Positions 1 through 8,155 of a stretch of DNA of 64,000 bases are shown one piece after another (within the stretch, counting starts at the first letter, position 1; each line of letters starts with the position of its first letter). A program made the position numbers and the translations under genes. The DNA comes from Rhodopseudomonas sp. BAL398. Lineage in GTDB: Bacteria > Pseudomonadota > Alphaproteobacteria > Rhizobiales > Xanthobacteraceae. The stretch is taken from assembly GCF_033001325.1 (NCBI RefSeq), contig NZ_CP133111.1, positions 2,108,001-2,172,000 of the forward strand. The letters run 5' to 3'. The notes beneath the pieces were generated by a model. That model ran no database searches. It saw only the letters and a list, made by a program, of their open reading frames with translations, and was not told the origin of the DNA.

Positions 1-1
1 C

Positions 2-1066
2 GCGCGAGACACCGCGATCGCCGGCGAACTCGGGTGCCGCACGATCGAGCATCTTGACGGCCTCGCCACCCTGCTGGTGACCGGCGACGATCGCCGTCGC
101 ATCGATCAATTGGATCGATTGCTCGTGCAGCGGATTGACGCCGAGCGCCGCACCGTCAGCTGGAATACGTTCGGGCAAATCGGGACCGCAGCCGCGTCCG
201 ATATCGCCATCATCGTCGTTCTCGGCGCCGGCGCCTGGGAGATGGCCGCAGGGCGGATGGCCGGCCCTGAACTGACCCTGACGCTGCTTCTGGTGTGGTC
301 GGCTTTCGAAGCATTCGCTCCGATCCCCGCCGCGGCATCAGGCCTCGCCGGCACGCTGTCCTCGCTGCGCCGACTGTTCGCATTGTGGGACCGACCACCC
401 TCTGTGCACGACACGCAGCGGCCTGGCCCTCTCCCCGAGGCTTACGATCTGGTCGCTGACGGCGTTTCCTTCAGCTATCCGGGGCGCGCCACACCCGCGC
501 TTGACGACGTCCATTTCGCTTTGCCGCAAGGCGCCGAGCGCGTTCTCGATGGCCCAAGCGCGAGCGGAAAATCGACGCTGATCGACCTCCTCCTTCGCGT
601 CCACGACCCAGATGCCGGCGAGATCCGGTTGGGCGGCGTCCCGATTCAGGATCTGTCGCTCGCCGATTTGCGGTCCCGCATCGCGCTTGTCCCGCAACAG
701 CCGCATGTGTTCGCCGCGACCATCGCCGACAATCTGCGCGCTTTCGCACCTGGCGCCAGTGACGCCGAAATCTGGTCCGCCCTCGACAGCGTTGAACTGA
801 AGCAAACGGTCGAGCGCATGCCACAGCAGCTTCTGACCAATGTCGGCCATGGCGGCGCGCGGCTCTCCGGCGGCGAAGCGCGTCGGCTGGCCGTTGCGCG
901 CGGCCTGTTGCGCCGGGATGCCCGCATCCTTGTCCTCGACGAACCGACCGAGGGCCTCGACGACGCCAAGGCGCGTGCGATGCTGCGCACGATCGCGCAG
1001 ACCCGGCAGCGCCGCAGTCTTCTGCTGGTCTCACACCGGATGCGCGCCCATCGACCATGGCGATGA
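2..1066 (+). CDS. cydC: CydC-type ABC transporter ATPase/permease, 5' end outside the window, short C-terminus
   Basis: The reading frame is open from the first bases, so the start lies upstream of the window; 354 residues are visible. The first 100 or so residues are the end of the membrane domain, and the rest is an ABC ATPase with a P-loop (GPSASGKST), a signature LSGGEARRLAVARG and a Walker B ending LDEPTEGL. The signature and the DEPTEGLD box resemble CydC, which with CydD exports thiols (cysteine, glutathione) for cytochrome bd assembly. The protein stops soon after the switch histidine (SHRM), so the usual tail of the ATPase domain (about 20-30 residues ending near a LVLDRG-like strand) is missing. 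It is either truncated by rearrangement or disabled. cydD and cydAB are not visible. Confidence 0.75.
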   Translation, partial: ARDTAIAGELGCRTIEHLDGLATLLVTGDDRRRIDQLDRLLVQRIDAERRTVSWNTFGQIGTAAASDIAIIVVLGAGAWEMAAGRMAGPELTLTLLLVWSAFEAFAPIPAAASGLAGTLSSLRRLFALWDRPPSVHDTQRPGPLPEAYDLVADGVSFSYPGRATPALDDVHFALPQGAERVLDGPSASGKSTLIDLLLRVHDPDAGEIRLGGVPIQDLSLADLRSRIALVPQQPHVFAATIADNLRAFAPGASDAEIWSALDSVELKQTVERMPQQLLTNVGHGGARLSGGEARRLAVARGLLRRDARILVLDEPTEGLDDAKARAMLRTIAQTRQRRSLLLVSHRMRAHRPWR

Positions 1067-1081
1067 GCTCTGAGGTTTCCC

Positions 1082-1168
1082 ATGCGGTCGCGGCGCGCCT
1101 ATGCGAAGATCCTCGCCACGGGCCAGCTCAAGACGGGAGATCAGGTCATTCTGGGAATGAAAGGCTAG
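1082..1168 (+). pseudogene. short orphan reading frame, possible gene-tail fragment
   Basis: A 28-codon frame begins 16 bases after the cydC stop, in the same frame. Its product has the pattern YAKILATGQLKTGDQVIL, which resembles the end of a MOSC-type domain (Y-x-R-V-L-x-x-G-x-V-x-x-GD-x-V). That assignment is a guess from pattern only. It has no convincing ribosome binding site and is probably a gene remnant at a rearrangement point rather than a working gene. Confidence 0.25.
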
Positions 1169-1324
1169 CCATGGAGCACAATTTTTAATCAACACGCGAT
1201 ACGCCCCGGAGATGGTACGCTATCCATTTCCGGAGCCGCGCCTGACCGGTTGTATGGCGCGACGGACGTAATCCGTTGTCGTACCGTATCCTTGTCGATA
1301 GAGCCTGCGCGAAGTGCTAACACC
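1169..1324. other. noncoding stretch between cydC end and amiR relic
   Basis: No credible gene, hairpin or promoter is visible in these roughly 150 bases. Their base composition is lower in GC than the neighbouring genes. They lie between the shortened cydC and a segment homologous to the amiR-amiE intergenic region, so they probably hold a rearrangement junction. Confidence 0.4.
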
Positions 1325-1372
1325 ATCATCATCAATTCAAACGACGTCTTGCAGTCCCACGCAAAAGATGTT
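1325..1372 (+). pseudogene. relic of an amiR 3' end (last ~15 codons of an ANTAR domain)
   Basis: Read in frame, these codons give IIINSNDVLQSHAKDV, which aligns without gaps to the end of the AmiR gene at 58681-58722 (INANELLQYRPKDG). Seven of 14 aligned positions are identical and A/S, E/D and L/V are conservative. At the DNA level, 1331-1370 matches 58681-58720 at 31 of 40 positions. The relic has no start, and no stop where amiR stops. Upstream the similarity fades. It indicates that the sequence in front of ureE derives from an amiR-leader segment. Confidence 0.55.
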
Positions 1373-1380
1373 TACATTTC

Positions 1381-1487
1381 TTCGTCGCAGCTGATCGTCA
1401 GCGCGGTTTTGCCGAACCACCGATGATGTTGGTTAGGCTCAGGCTGGGTAGCCCGAATGATCCGCAAGGATTGCTCGGGATTTTTTT
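1381..1487 (+). promoter_or_regulatory. amiE-type leader upstream of ureE (candidate ANTAR antitermination target)
   Basis: This leader is homologous to the one between amiR and amiE at 58737-58845. A 17-base block, ccgaaccaccgatgatg, is identical (1412-1428 and 58770-58786), and the following 58 bases align without gaps at 46 positions. A hairpin (1411-1438) pairs gccgaacca with tggttaggc, with one mismatch. Next, GGCT (1442-1445) can pair with AGCC (1450-1453), which is also the 5' edge of the terminator, so the two structures would be mutually exclusive. That is the layout expected of an antitermination leader. Both hairpins can be drawn with six-base loops having G at position 4, but the A at position 1 of the canonical ANTAR motif is absent. 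Control by AmiR is inferred. Confidence 0.6.
1450..1487 (+). terminator. intrinsic terminator ahead of ureE
   Basis: The arms cccgaatgatcc and ggattgctcggg (mostly paired, including wobbles) enclose a gcaa loop and are followed by ATTTTTTT. It lies about 70 bases upstream of the ureE start, so transcripts must pass it to express urease unless a promoter lies between. It excludes an earlier in-frame start at 1457, which would sit inside the hairpin. Confidence 0.75.
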
Positions 1488-1558
1488 GGCCTCGATGTCG
1501 GGGATTCTGCCGATTGATGTTGGCTGCGCGGTGCCCGTCTCGAACAAGAAGGTTGGTC

Positions 1559-2098
1559 ATGCTGCACATCGATCGGGTTATCGGCAGCCGGCTCGAAGCC
1601 GCCTTCGCGGATCGTATTCACCATCTCGAGCACCGCGGCGCGGTGGACATAGTCAACGTCGCGGTCGCCGACCTCGCAAGGCGACGACTGCTGATTACCA
1701 CAAGCGGCGGAGAGAAATTGGCAATCGCGCTGCCACGCGAGCAAAAACTCTTCGACGGCGCGGTGCTGTTGATCGACAATGAGCGCGCGATCATTGTCCG
1801 CGCCGCTGCCGAACGTTGGCTGCGACTCGAGCCGCGTTCAATCAGCGACGCCATCGAGCTCGGCTATCACGCCGGAAACCTGCATTGGCGGGTGCGGTTC
1901 GACGGTGAATTTCTGTCAGTGGCCCTGGAGGGACGTCCAGAGGATTATCTCGCCCGGCTCGGCGAGTTGATTTCGATGCGGCGCGTCGGCGTCAGCGTGA
2001 TCGACGACGGTGCTGACGACCATCGGCATGATCATCCACATGCCCACGACCATCACCTCGTCGTCAACGACAGATCTCCCGGCGATCACGGTCACTGA
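1559..2098 (+). CDS. ureE: urease accessory protein UreE (nickel metallochaperone)
   Basis: UreE delivers nickel to the urease activation complex (UreD-UreF-UreG). The 179-residue protein begins MLHIDRVIG and ends in a histidine-rich tail (HRHDHPHAHDHH and further His), typical of nickel-binding UreE. The ATG at 1559 is chosen because AGAAGG lies just upstream; the longer in-frame alternative at 1457 starts inside the terminator hairpin. It is the first gene of the order E-F-AB-C-G-D, with ureF starting 2 bases after its stop. Expression is probably governed by the leader at 1381-1487. Confidence 0.93.
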   Translation: MLHIDRVIGSRLEAAFADRIHHLEHRGAVDIVNVAVADLARRRLLITTSGGEKLAIALPREQKLFDGAVLLIDNERAIIVRAAAERWLRLEPRSISDAIELGYHAGNLHWRVRFDGEFLSVALEGRPEDYLARLGELISMRRVGVSVIDDGADDHRHDHPHAHDHHLVVNDRSPGDHGH

Positions 2099-2100
2099 TC

Positions 2101-2772
2101 ATGCGCGCGATATTGCAGGCGATCTGGCAGGCGGACGGAAGTTTCCCGAGCGGCTCGTTTGCATTTTCCTACGGCATCGAGGGCCTGATCGCCTTGCGCG
2201 GCAATGTTGACGCGACGGCCTTGTTGGAAATCATCTCGGGGCTGCTGCGGCAGCGCTGGAACAGCTGCGATCGCGTCGCGCTGTTGCGCGCGTTCCGCGC
2301 CGGCGGCAACATCGCCGAAATCGCGGTGGCCGACCGCGACGTCGAGGCATCAACCTTCGGTGTCTCCATGCGCGAGGGCTCACGCCGCAACGGCGGCGCC
2401 TTTCTGGCGTCACACGCGCGCCTCGCCGACGGCATCGCTTCGACTTTGCGCAAGGCCGTTCGTTCCGGCGAATGCCTGGGACACATCACGGTGATGCAGG
2501 GGGCGGTGTGGCAGGAGTTGGGGCTTGACGAGGAATTGGCGCAACTGACGTCAGGCTATGCCATTGCGTCCAGTGCCGTCGCCGCTGCCGTGCGGCTCGG
2601 CGCCATCGGTGCGCTCGAAGGCCAGAAGGTGTTGGCGGGATCGCTGCCGCTGATCGAACAACTGATGTTGCATTCCATCCCAACCGAGACCGAGCTGCGA
2701 AGCTTCCTGCCCTATCTCGAGGTCGCCGCGGCCCGCCATACGCGGGCAGACCTCCGCCTGTTTGCCAATTGA
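2101..2772 (+). CDS. ureF: urease accessory protein UreF
   Basis: UreF is an all-helical protein that joins UreD and UreG in the complex that loads nickel into apo-urease, and it controls UreG GTPase activity. The 223-residue product has the typical beginning with WQADGSFPSGSFAFSYGIEGL and a helical body with an HITVMQGAVW segment. It starts right after ureE and ends 9 bases before ureAB, so it is translated from the same transcript. Length is usual for the family. Confidence 0.92.
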   Translation: MRAILQAIWQADGSFPSGSFAFSYGIEGLIALRGNVDATALLEIISGLLRQRWNSCDRVALLRAFRAGGNIAEIAVADRDVEASTFGVSMREGSRRNGGAFLASHARLADGIASTLRKAVRSGECLGHITVMQGAVWQELGLDEELAQLTSGYAIASSAVAAAVRLGAIGALEGQKVLAGSLPLIEQLMLHSIPTETELRSFLPYLEVAAARHTRADLRLFAN

Positions 2773-2781
2773 GAGGACGAC

Positions 2782-3477
2782 ATGCTGCTGACGCCGACCG
2801 AACTTGAACGCCTGACCATCTTCACCGCCGCCGAATTGTCGCGGCGGCGGCGCGCCAAGGGTCTGAAGCTGAACTACCCGGAGGCGGTCGCGATCATCAC
2901 CGACGAAATTCTGGAGGGGGCCCGCGAGGGCCGCAGCGTCGCCGACCTGATCGGCTATGGCTCGACCATCCTGAGCACCGACGACGTGTTGCCCGGCATC
3001 GCCGCGATGATGCACATCATCCAGGTCGAAGGCGTGTTTCCCGACGGCACCAAGCTGGTCACGGTCCACGAGCCTATCCGGCCGGCGCCGGGCTCTTCGG
3101 AAGATATCGAGAAGCCCGGCGCGATCACCGCGCAGGACGGCAGCATCGACCTCAACGCCGGCCGCAAGACGATCAGCATGACGGCAGTCAACACCGGCGA
3201 CCGTCCGATCCAGATCGGCTCGCATTTCCATTTTTTCGAGGTCAACAAGGCGATGGAGTTCGATCGCGCGGGCGCCTTCGGGATGCGGCTCGATATCCCC
3301 GCCGGCACCGCCGTGCGGTTCGAGCCCGGCGCCTCCAAGGACATCACGCTGGTGGCATTCGGCGGCCGCAGTGAATTGACCGGCCTGAACAATCTGACCG
3401 CGGGTCAGAGTGGCGATGACGCAGTTCGCGACGCGGCGCTGGCGCAGGCCCGGGCACGCGGTTTCAAGGGAGCCTGA
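2782..3477 (+). CDS. ureAB: urease gamma-beta fusion subunit (UreA-UreB)
   Basis: One 231-residue chain carries both small urease subunits. Residues 1 to about 100 are the gamma subunit (starts [11 protein letters not shown], with [10 protein letters not shown]). Residues from about 105 are the beta subunit ([13 protein letters not shown], then [20 protein letters not shown]). Most bacteria have separate ureA and ureB; fusions are known in Helicobacter and some others. A short C-terminal extension (about 15 residues, rich in Ala, Asp and Arg) follows the beta domain. The start is supported by GAGAGGAC just upstream. ureC follows after 4 bases. Confidence 0.93.
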   Translation: MLLTPTELERLTIFTAAELSRRRRAKGLKLNYPEAVAIITDEILEGAREGRSVADLIGYGSTILSTDDVLPGIAAMMHIIQVEGVFPDGTKLVTVHEPIRPAPGSSEDIEKPGAITAQDGSIDLNAGRKTISMTAVNTGDRPIQIGSHFHFFEVNKAMEFDRAGAFGMRLDIPAGTAVRFEPGASKDITLVAFGGRSELTGLNNLTAGQSGDDAVRDAALAQARARGFKGA

Positions 3478-3481
3478 GCAG

Positions 3482-5191
3482 ATGGTCAAGATCGATCGCC
3501 GCGATTACGCGGCCCTGTATGGCCCGACCACTGGCGACTCGGTGCGGCTCGGCGACACCACGTTGTCAGCCGTTGTCGAGAAGGACCATGCGGTCTATGG
3601 CGACGAATGCCTGCATGGCGGCGGCAAGACGCTACGCGACGGCATCGGCATGGCAGGCCTCACCAGCGCCGAAGGGGCGCTGGATTTCCTGCTCTGCAAT
3701 GTCCTTGTGATCGACCCGGTACTCGGCATCATCAAGGGCGATCTCGGCATCCGCCACGGCCGCATCGTCGGCATCGGCAAGGCCGGAAATCCCGCCATCA
3801 TGGACGGCGTCGATCCGCGGCTGATCGTTTCCACCGGCACCACGGTCCGCGATTGCGAGGGCATGATTGCCACACCCGGAGCGATCGACGTCCACGTCCA
3901 TTTCGACAGCGCCGGCCTGGTCGAGCACGCACTCGCCAGCGGCATCACCACCATGATCGGCGGCTCGCTCGGCCCGATCACCGTCGGGATCGATTCCGGC
4001 GGCCCGTTCAACACCGGCAAGATGCTGCAGGCCGCTGAAGCCTGGCCGATGAATTTCGGATTTCTTGGCCGCGGCAATGCGCATCGCGCCGAACCGATGG
4101 TGGAGCAGCTCGAGACCGGCGTGATGGGGCTGAAGCTGCACGAGGATTGGGGCTCGATGCCGGCGGCGATCGATTGCTGCCTGAGGGTCGCCGACGAGCT
4201 CGATTTCCAGGTCCAGATTCACACCGACACGCTGAACGAATCCGGCTTCGTCGAGGACACGCTGGAGGCGATCGGCGGCCGCACCATCCACATGTATCAC
4301 ACCGAAGGCGCCGGCGGCGGCCATGCGCCGGACATCATCCGAGTTGCCGGCGAGCAGCACTGCCTGCCCTCCTCGACCAATCCGACCAATCCCTACACCG
4401 TCAACACCTTCGACGAACATCTCGACATGACGATGGTGTGCCACCATCTCAACCCGGCGATTCCCGAAGACGTCGCTTTCGCCGAAAGCCGGATCCGCGC
4501 CCAGACCATCGCCGCCGAAGACGTCCTGCACGACATCGGCGCGATCTCGATGCTGGGCTCCGACAGCCAGGGCATGGGCCGGATTCACGAGGTGATCTGC
4601 CGGACCTGGCAATTGGCGTCGAAGATGAAGGAGCAGCGCGGGCCGCTGCCGGAAGACAAGCCCGGCTTCGGCGACAATGCGCGGATCAAGCGCTACATCG
4701 CCAAATACACCATCAACGCCGCGCGCACCTTCGGCATCGCCGATCACATCGGTTCGCTGGAGCCCGGCAAACTCGCCGATATCGTGGTGTGGCGCCCGGC
4801 GTTTTTTGGCATCAAGCCGGAGCTGGTGATCAAGAGCGGCTTCATCGCCTGGGGCGCGATGGGCGATAGTGCGGCCTCGTTGATGACCTGCGAGCCGATC
4901 CTGATGCGGCCGCAATGGGGCGCGTTCGGCCGCGCCCCGGCTGCGCTATCGGCCAGCTTCGTGCATCCACTGGCGATCGAACGCGACCTCAAAGGCGCGC
5001 TCGGCCTGTCCAAGACACTGCTGCCGGTGAAGGGCACGCGCAAGCTGACCAAGCGCGACATGCTGTGGAACGATTTCTGTCCGAAGATCACTGTCGATCC
5101 CGAGACCTTCGACGTGTTCGTGGATGGCGAGCTTGCGACCTGCGAACCGGCGCGTGAAGTGCCGCTGGCGCGCCGCTACATGCTGAGGTGA
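3482..5191 (+). CDS. ureC: urease alpha subunit (catalytic)
   Basis: UreC hydrolyses urea to ammonia and carbamate at a two-nickel site. All ligands can be seen: the HVHFD pair (His138, His140), the carbamylated lysine in GLKLHED (Lys218), the His in [13 protein letters not shown], the catalytic VCHHL histidine and the SDSQGMGR aspartate. The 569-residue length is standard. The ATG at 3482 gives the usual start [19 protein letters not shown]. Its last bases overlap a possible ureG GTG start, showing tight translational coupling. Confidence 0.97.
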   Translation: MVKIDRRDYAALYGPTTGDSVRLGDTTLSAVVEKDHAVYGDECLHGGGKTLRDGIGMAGLTSAEGALDFLLCNVLVIDPVLGIIKGDLGIRHGRIVGIGKAGNPAIMDGVDPRLIVSTGTTVRDCEGMIATPGAIDVHVHFDSAGLVEHALASGITTMIGGSLGPITVGIDSGGPFNTGKMLQAAEAWPMNFGFLGRGNAHRAEPMVEQLETGVMGLKLHEDWGSMPAAIDCCLRVADELDFQVQIHTDTLNESGFVEDTLEAIGGRTIHMYHTEGAGGGHAPDIIRVAGEQHCLPSSTNPTNPYTVNTFDEHLDMTMVCHHLNPAIPEDVAFAESRIRAQTIAAEDVLHDIGAISMLGSDSQGMGRIHEVICRTWQLASKMKEQRGPLPEDKPGFGDNARIKRYIAKYTINAARTFGIADHIGSLEPGKLADIVVWRPAFFGIKPELVIKSGFIAWGAMGDSAASLMTCEPILMRPQWGAFGRAPAALSASFVHPLAIERDLKGALGLSKTLLPVKGTRKLTKRDMLWNDFCPKITVDPETFDVFVDGELATCEPAREVPLARRYMLR

Positions 5192-5193
5192 TC

Positions 5194-5844
5194 ATGCTGC
5201 AGGATATCAAGAGCACGACCGCGGCGAAGAAGGTTTCGGCAGCGGCCCGGGTCGGGATCGGCGGCCCGGTCGGCTCCGGCAAGACCGCGCTGATCGAAGC
5301 GCTGATCCCCGAATTGCAGCGCCGCGGCGTCGATCTCGCCGTGGTCACCAACGATCTCGTCACCAAGGAGGACGCCGAGCGGTTGCGCCGCTCCGGGCTG
5401 ATCGATCCGGCGCGGGTCTCGGCGGTGGAGGCCGGCGCCTGCCCGCATACGGTGATTCGCGAAGATCCGACGCTGAACATAGCCGCCGGCGACGATCTCG
5501 AAGCAAAATTTCCGGGTGTCGAACTGATCCTGTTCGAATCCGGCGGCGACAACCTCGCCTCGACCTTTTCGCTGGATCTGGTCGACTGGTGGATTTTCGT
5601 CATCGACGTCGCCGGCGGCGACGACATTCCACGCAAGAAGGGTCCAGGCCTGCTGCGTTGCGACCTTCTGGTCGTCAACAAGGTCGATCTGGCGCCCTAT
5701 GTGGGCGTCAATCTCGATCAGATGTTGGCCGATGCCGATCGGGTCCGGAACGGCCGCGCCGTGATTGCGAGCAATGCGCGCTCTGGCCAGGGAGTCGAGG
5801 CGATTGCAGATGCTATCCTTGCCGCTGTCCTGTTCCGGGTTTGA
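5194..5844 (+). CDS. ureG: urease accessory GTPase UreG
   Basis: UreG is a SIMIBI-class GTPase that powers nickel insertion into urease. The P-loop GPVGSGKT lies at about residues 24-31, followed by [13 protein letters not shown], the metal-binding CPH in [12 protein letters not shown], and the base-recognition [11 protein letters not shown]. The 216-residue length is normal. ATG 5194 is preferred over the GTG at 5188 because GAGG lies 5 bases ahead of it. ureD overlaps its 3' end by 35 bases. Confidence 0.95.
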   Translation: MLQDIKSTTAAKKVSAAARVGIGGPVGSGKTALIEALIPELQRRGVDLAVVTNDLVTKEDAERLRRSGLIDPARVSAVEAGACPHTVIREDPTLNIAAGDDLEAKFPGVELILFESGGDNLASTFSLDLVDWWIFVIDVAGGDDIPRKKGPGLLRCDLLVVNKVDLAPYVGVNLDQMLADADRVRNGRAVIASNARSGQGVEAIADAILAAVLFRV

Positions 5845-6664
5845 CTCCGGCCGCGAGGCCGAAGCGCTACTCGTCGCCGAATTCGCCGGCGGGCGCACCA
5901 TCCTGCGGCGCCAGCATGTCGGCTATCCGCTGCATGTCACCCGCGCCTTCTATCTCGATCGCCCGCGCCCGGATCTGGCGACGCTGTATCTGCAATCGGC
6001 CTCCGGCGGCCTCTATGCCGGCGACAGGCTGAAACTCAATCTGACGGTCGGCACCGACGCGGCGCTGAACCTGACCACCCAGGCCGCGACGGTGGTGCAT
6101 CACGGCCGCGAATCCGGCGCACAGCAGCACCAGGCGATTAAGGTGATGAGCGGCGCGTTCTGCGCGTTGATATCGGATCCCTATGTGCTGTTTCCCGGCG
6201 CGGCGCTGGCGCTGAAGACAGCGGCGGAAGTCGCCGAGGACGCCGTGCTGATTGTCGCCGACGGCTTTGCGGTGCATGATCCGCAACGCGTGGGCGCGAC
6301 GTTCGCGCGCTTCTCGACCGACACGCAAATTCTGCGGCCGGACGGCAGGCGATTGCTGATCGATGCCGGCGAGATCGGCGGCCCCCAACTCGCGGCGCAG
6401 TTCGGCGCGCTCGGCGGCATGGCGGCGTGCGCGACTCTGCTGGTGATCGCGCCCCCGCAGCGCTGTCCTGACCTCGCCGGGTTGGAGGCCGCCGCCGATC
6501 GCTGCGGCTGCCTCGCCGGCGCCAGTGCCGCGCCCAATCAGGCCGGCGTCGCGATGCGGCTGCTGGCACCGGACGGCGGCACATTAACGCGCGGCATCGA
6601 GGCCGCGTTTCATGTCGCCGCCAAAGCCGCACTCGGAGCCGACCTGGCGCGGCGCCGCAAATAG
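5810..6664 (+). CDS. ureD: urease accessory protein UreD (UreH)
   Basis: UreD is the scaffold of the UreDFG nickel-loading complex. The 284-residue product shows family features: [27 protein letters not shown], and [10 protein letters not shown]. Placing ureD last rather than first differs from the common ureD-ABCEFG order. The ATG at 5810 lies inside ureG (35-base overlap); other starts nearby are possible. A convergent purU gene ends 17 bases downstream, so this is the end of the urease transcript. Confidence 0.9.
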   Translation: MLSLPLSCSGFDSGREAEALLVAEFAGGRTILRRQHVGYPLHVTRAFYLDRPRPDLATLYLQSASGGLYAGDRLKLNLTVGTDAALNLTTQAATVVHHGRESGAQQHQAIKVMSGAFCALISDPYVLFPGAALALKTAAEVAEDAVLIVADGFAVHDPQRVGATFARFSTDTQILRPDGRRLLIDAGEIGGPQLAAQFGALGGMAACATLLVIAPPQRCPDLAGLEAAADRCGCLAGASAAPNQAGVAMRLLAPDGGTLTRGIEAAFHVAAKAALGADLARRRK

Positions 6665-6681
6665 CTCAAATCCGCGGTTCG

Positions 6682-7545
6682 TCAGTCTCTAAACACAACC
6701 GTCTTCGAGCCGTTGGCAATGACTCGACCGTCCAGATGCCAAGTGATGGCGCGCGAGAGCACGCGACGCTCGATCTCGCGGCCCTTGCGCACCAGATCCT
6801 CGACCGTGTTGTGATGGCTGATGCGCTCGACGTCCTGCTCGATGATTGGACCCTCATCGAGATCCGTCGTGACATAATGCGCCGTGGCGCCGATCAGTTT
6901 GACGCCGCGCGCGAATGCCTGGTGGTATGGCTTGGCGCCTTTGAAGCCCGGCAGGAACGAATGGTGGATGTTGATACAGCGCCCGGCCAGCTTGGCGCAA
7001 AATCCGTCCGACAGGATTTGCATATAACGCGCCAGCACCACCAGATCCGTCCTCGCGGCCTGGATCACCTCCCACAGCTGCGCCTCCTGCTCCATCTTGG
7101 TCGCCTTGGTGACGGGCAGATAATGAAACGGGATGCCGTCGAGATCGAGATGCGCATAGGTCTCGCGCGGATGATTGGAGATCACCGCCACGACGTCCAT
7201 GGCGATCTCGCCGGTACGCCAGCGATACAGCAGATCGGCGAGGCAGTGATCGAATTTTGACGCCAGGATGGCGACACGCTGGCGCTCGGCGAGGCTGCGC
7301 ATCGTCCAGGTAATCGCAAAGCGATCGGCGACGCTTTCGAACGCCGATTTCAACGCCTCGATGCTGTCCCCTTTCAGCATCGCAAAGCGCACACGCATGA
7401 AGAACAGCTGCGTCTCGGCGTCGTTGAACTGATGCGCCTCGACGACGTTGCAGCCGACTTCAAACAATGTGGTGGCCACCGCGGCAACGATGCCGGGCTG
7501 GTCGCGACAGGACAGCGACAAAACGACATTGGTATGAGGCATCAC
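6682..7545 (-). CDS. purU: formyltetrahydrofolate deformylase PurU
   Basis: PurU hydrolyses 10-formyl-tetrahydrofolate to formate and tetrahydrofolate. The 287-residue protein has an N-terminal ACT domain (about residues 5-80, [12 protein letters not shown]) and a formyltransferase-fold catalytic domain with [20 protein letters not shown] and [18 protein letters not shown], which hold the Asn-His-Asp catalytic set. It lies 34 bases downstream of soxG/mgdD on the same strand. This suggests it recycles folate that has picked up the methyl-derived carbon in the demethylation operon. Confidence 0.93.
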   Translation of the reverse strand: MMPHTNVVLSLSCRDQPGIVAAVATTLFEVGCNVVEAHQFNDAETQLFFMRVRFAMLKGDSIEALKSAFESVADRFAITWTMRSLAERQRVAILASKFDHCLADLLYRWRTGEIAMDVVAVISNHPRETYAHLDLDGIPFHYLPVTKATKMEQEAQLWEVIQAARTDLVVLARYMQILSDGFCAKLAGRCINIHHSFLPGFKGAKPYHQAFARGVKLIGATAHYVTTDLDEGPIIEQDVERISHHNTVEDLVRKGREIERRVLSRAITWHLDGRVIANGSKTVVFRD

Positions 7546-7579
7546 GATGGCTCCTGGAGATTGGCATTCCTGCGGGTGG

Positions 7580-8155
7580 TCAGGATTGCTTGGACGTGAC
7601 CGCTAATCCGCCGGCTGCCGCAGAGGCGCCGAGCCAGTGCAGGAAACTACCCGCGAAACTGCGGGCGATCGCGATTTCGAAGGCGGCATCGCCGGTCTTC
7701 CAGATCGTCGCGCCGAGATGATGCACGCTGGTCGCCGCGCAATCGTCGATTGCGAACGAGCGAAGATCTATTTGAAATCCTCTTTCGAGGGTTGCGGGCA
7801 GCGCCGGACCTGACAAAGCGAGAATCGCCACTGCGTCGGACTGCGCCACCACAGATGCAACGCCTTCCAATCTGTCCGCCAATTCCCCGATAAATCCAGC
7901 CGACTGAGACATCGCCAGCCATTTGCCGGGGCCGATCCCGAGCCAAGTCACGCCATTGCCGCTCACGCGTTTCGGCGCATCGATCAGGTCGACGCCGGAA
8001 TATTGTCGGAGTCGCGCGGCCAGCGCGGCCGTCTTACCGTTGCGCGCCATCACGGTCGCAACCGCGCGGTCCGCGATGGCGGTTGCGATCACGCCGGCGC
8101 CCTGCCCGGCCGGCGCCAATAACTGCCATGGACCTTGATGGATCAACTCAACCAC
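7580..8155 (-). CDS. soxG: SoxG/MgdD-like gamma subunit of a sarcosine oxidase / N-methylglutamate dehydrogenase
   Basis: This is the smallest folate-side subunit of heterotetrameric sarcosine oxidase or its N-methylglutamate dehydrogenase paralogue. The 191-residue protein has the family pattern [24 protein letters not shown] and a C-terminal [10 protein letters not shown]. The start is best placed at GTG 8155, giving an 8-base overlap with the end of soxA; an earlier TTG would extend far into soxA in another frame. The context with mgsABC-gmaS 17 kb away favours the MgdD role, but sequence reading alone cannot separate it from SoxG. Confidence 0.8.
   Translation of the reverse strand: MVELIHQGPWQLLAPAGQGAGVIATAIADRAVATVMARNGKTAALAARLRQYSGVDLIDAPKRVSGNGVTWLGIGPGKWLAMSQSAGFIGELADRLEGVASVVAQSDAVAILALSGPALPATLERGFQIDLRSFAIDDCAATSVHHLGATIWKTGDAAFEIAIARSFAGSFLHWLGASAAAGGLAVTSKQS

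Noticed and set aside
1381-1487. Claim that the leader matches the canonical two-hexaloop ANTAR motif exactly
   Set aside because: Six-base loops with G at position 4 can be drawn, but the A at position 1 is missing in both, so only a motif-like architecture is claimed.
1457-1558. A longer UreE starting at 1457
   Set aside because: That start codon lies inside the terminator hairpin and the extra 34 residues are not UreE-like. The ATG at 1559 has a ribosome binding site.
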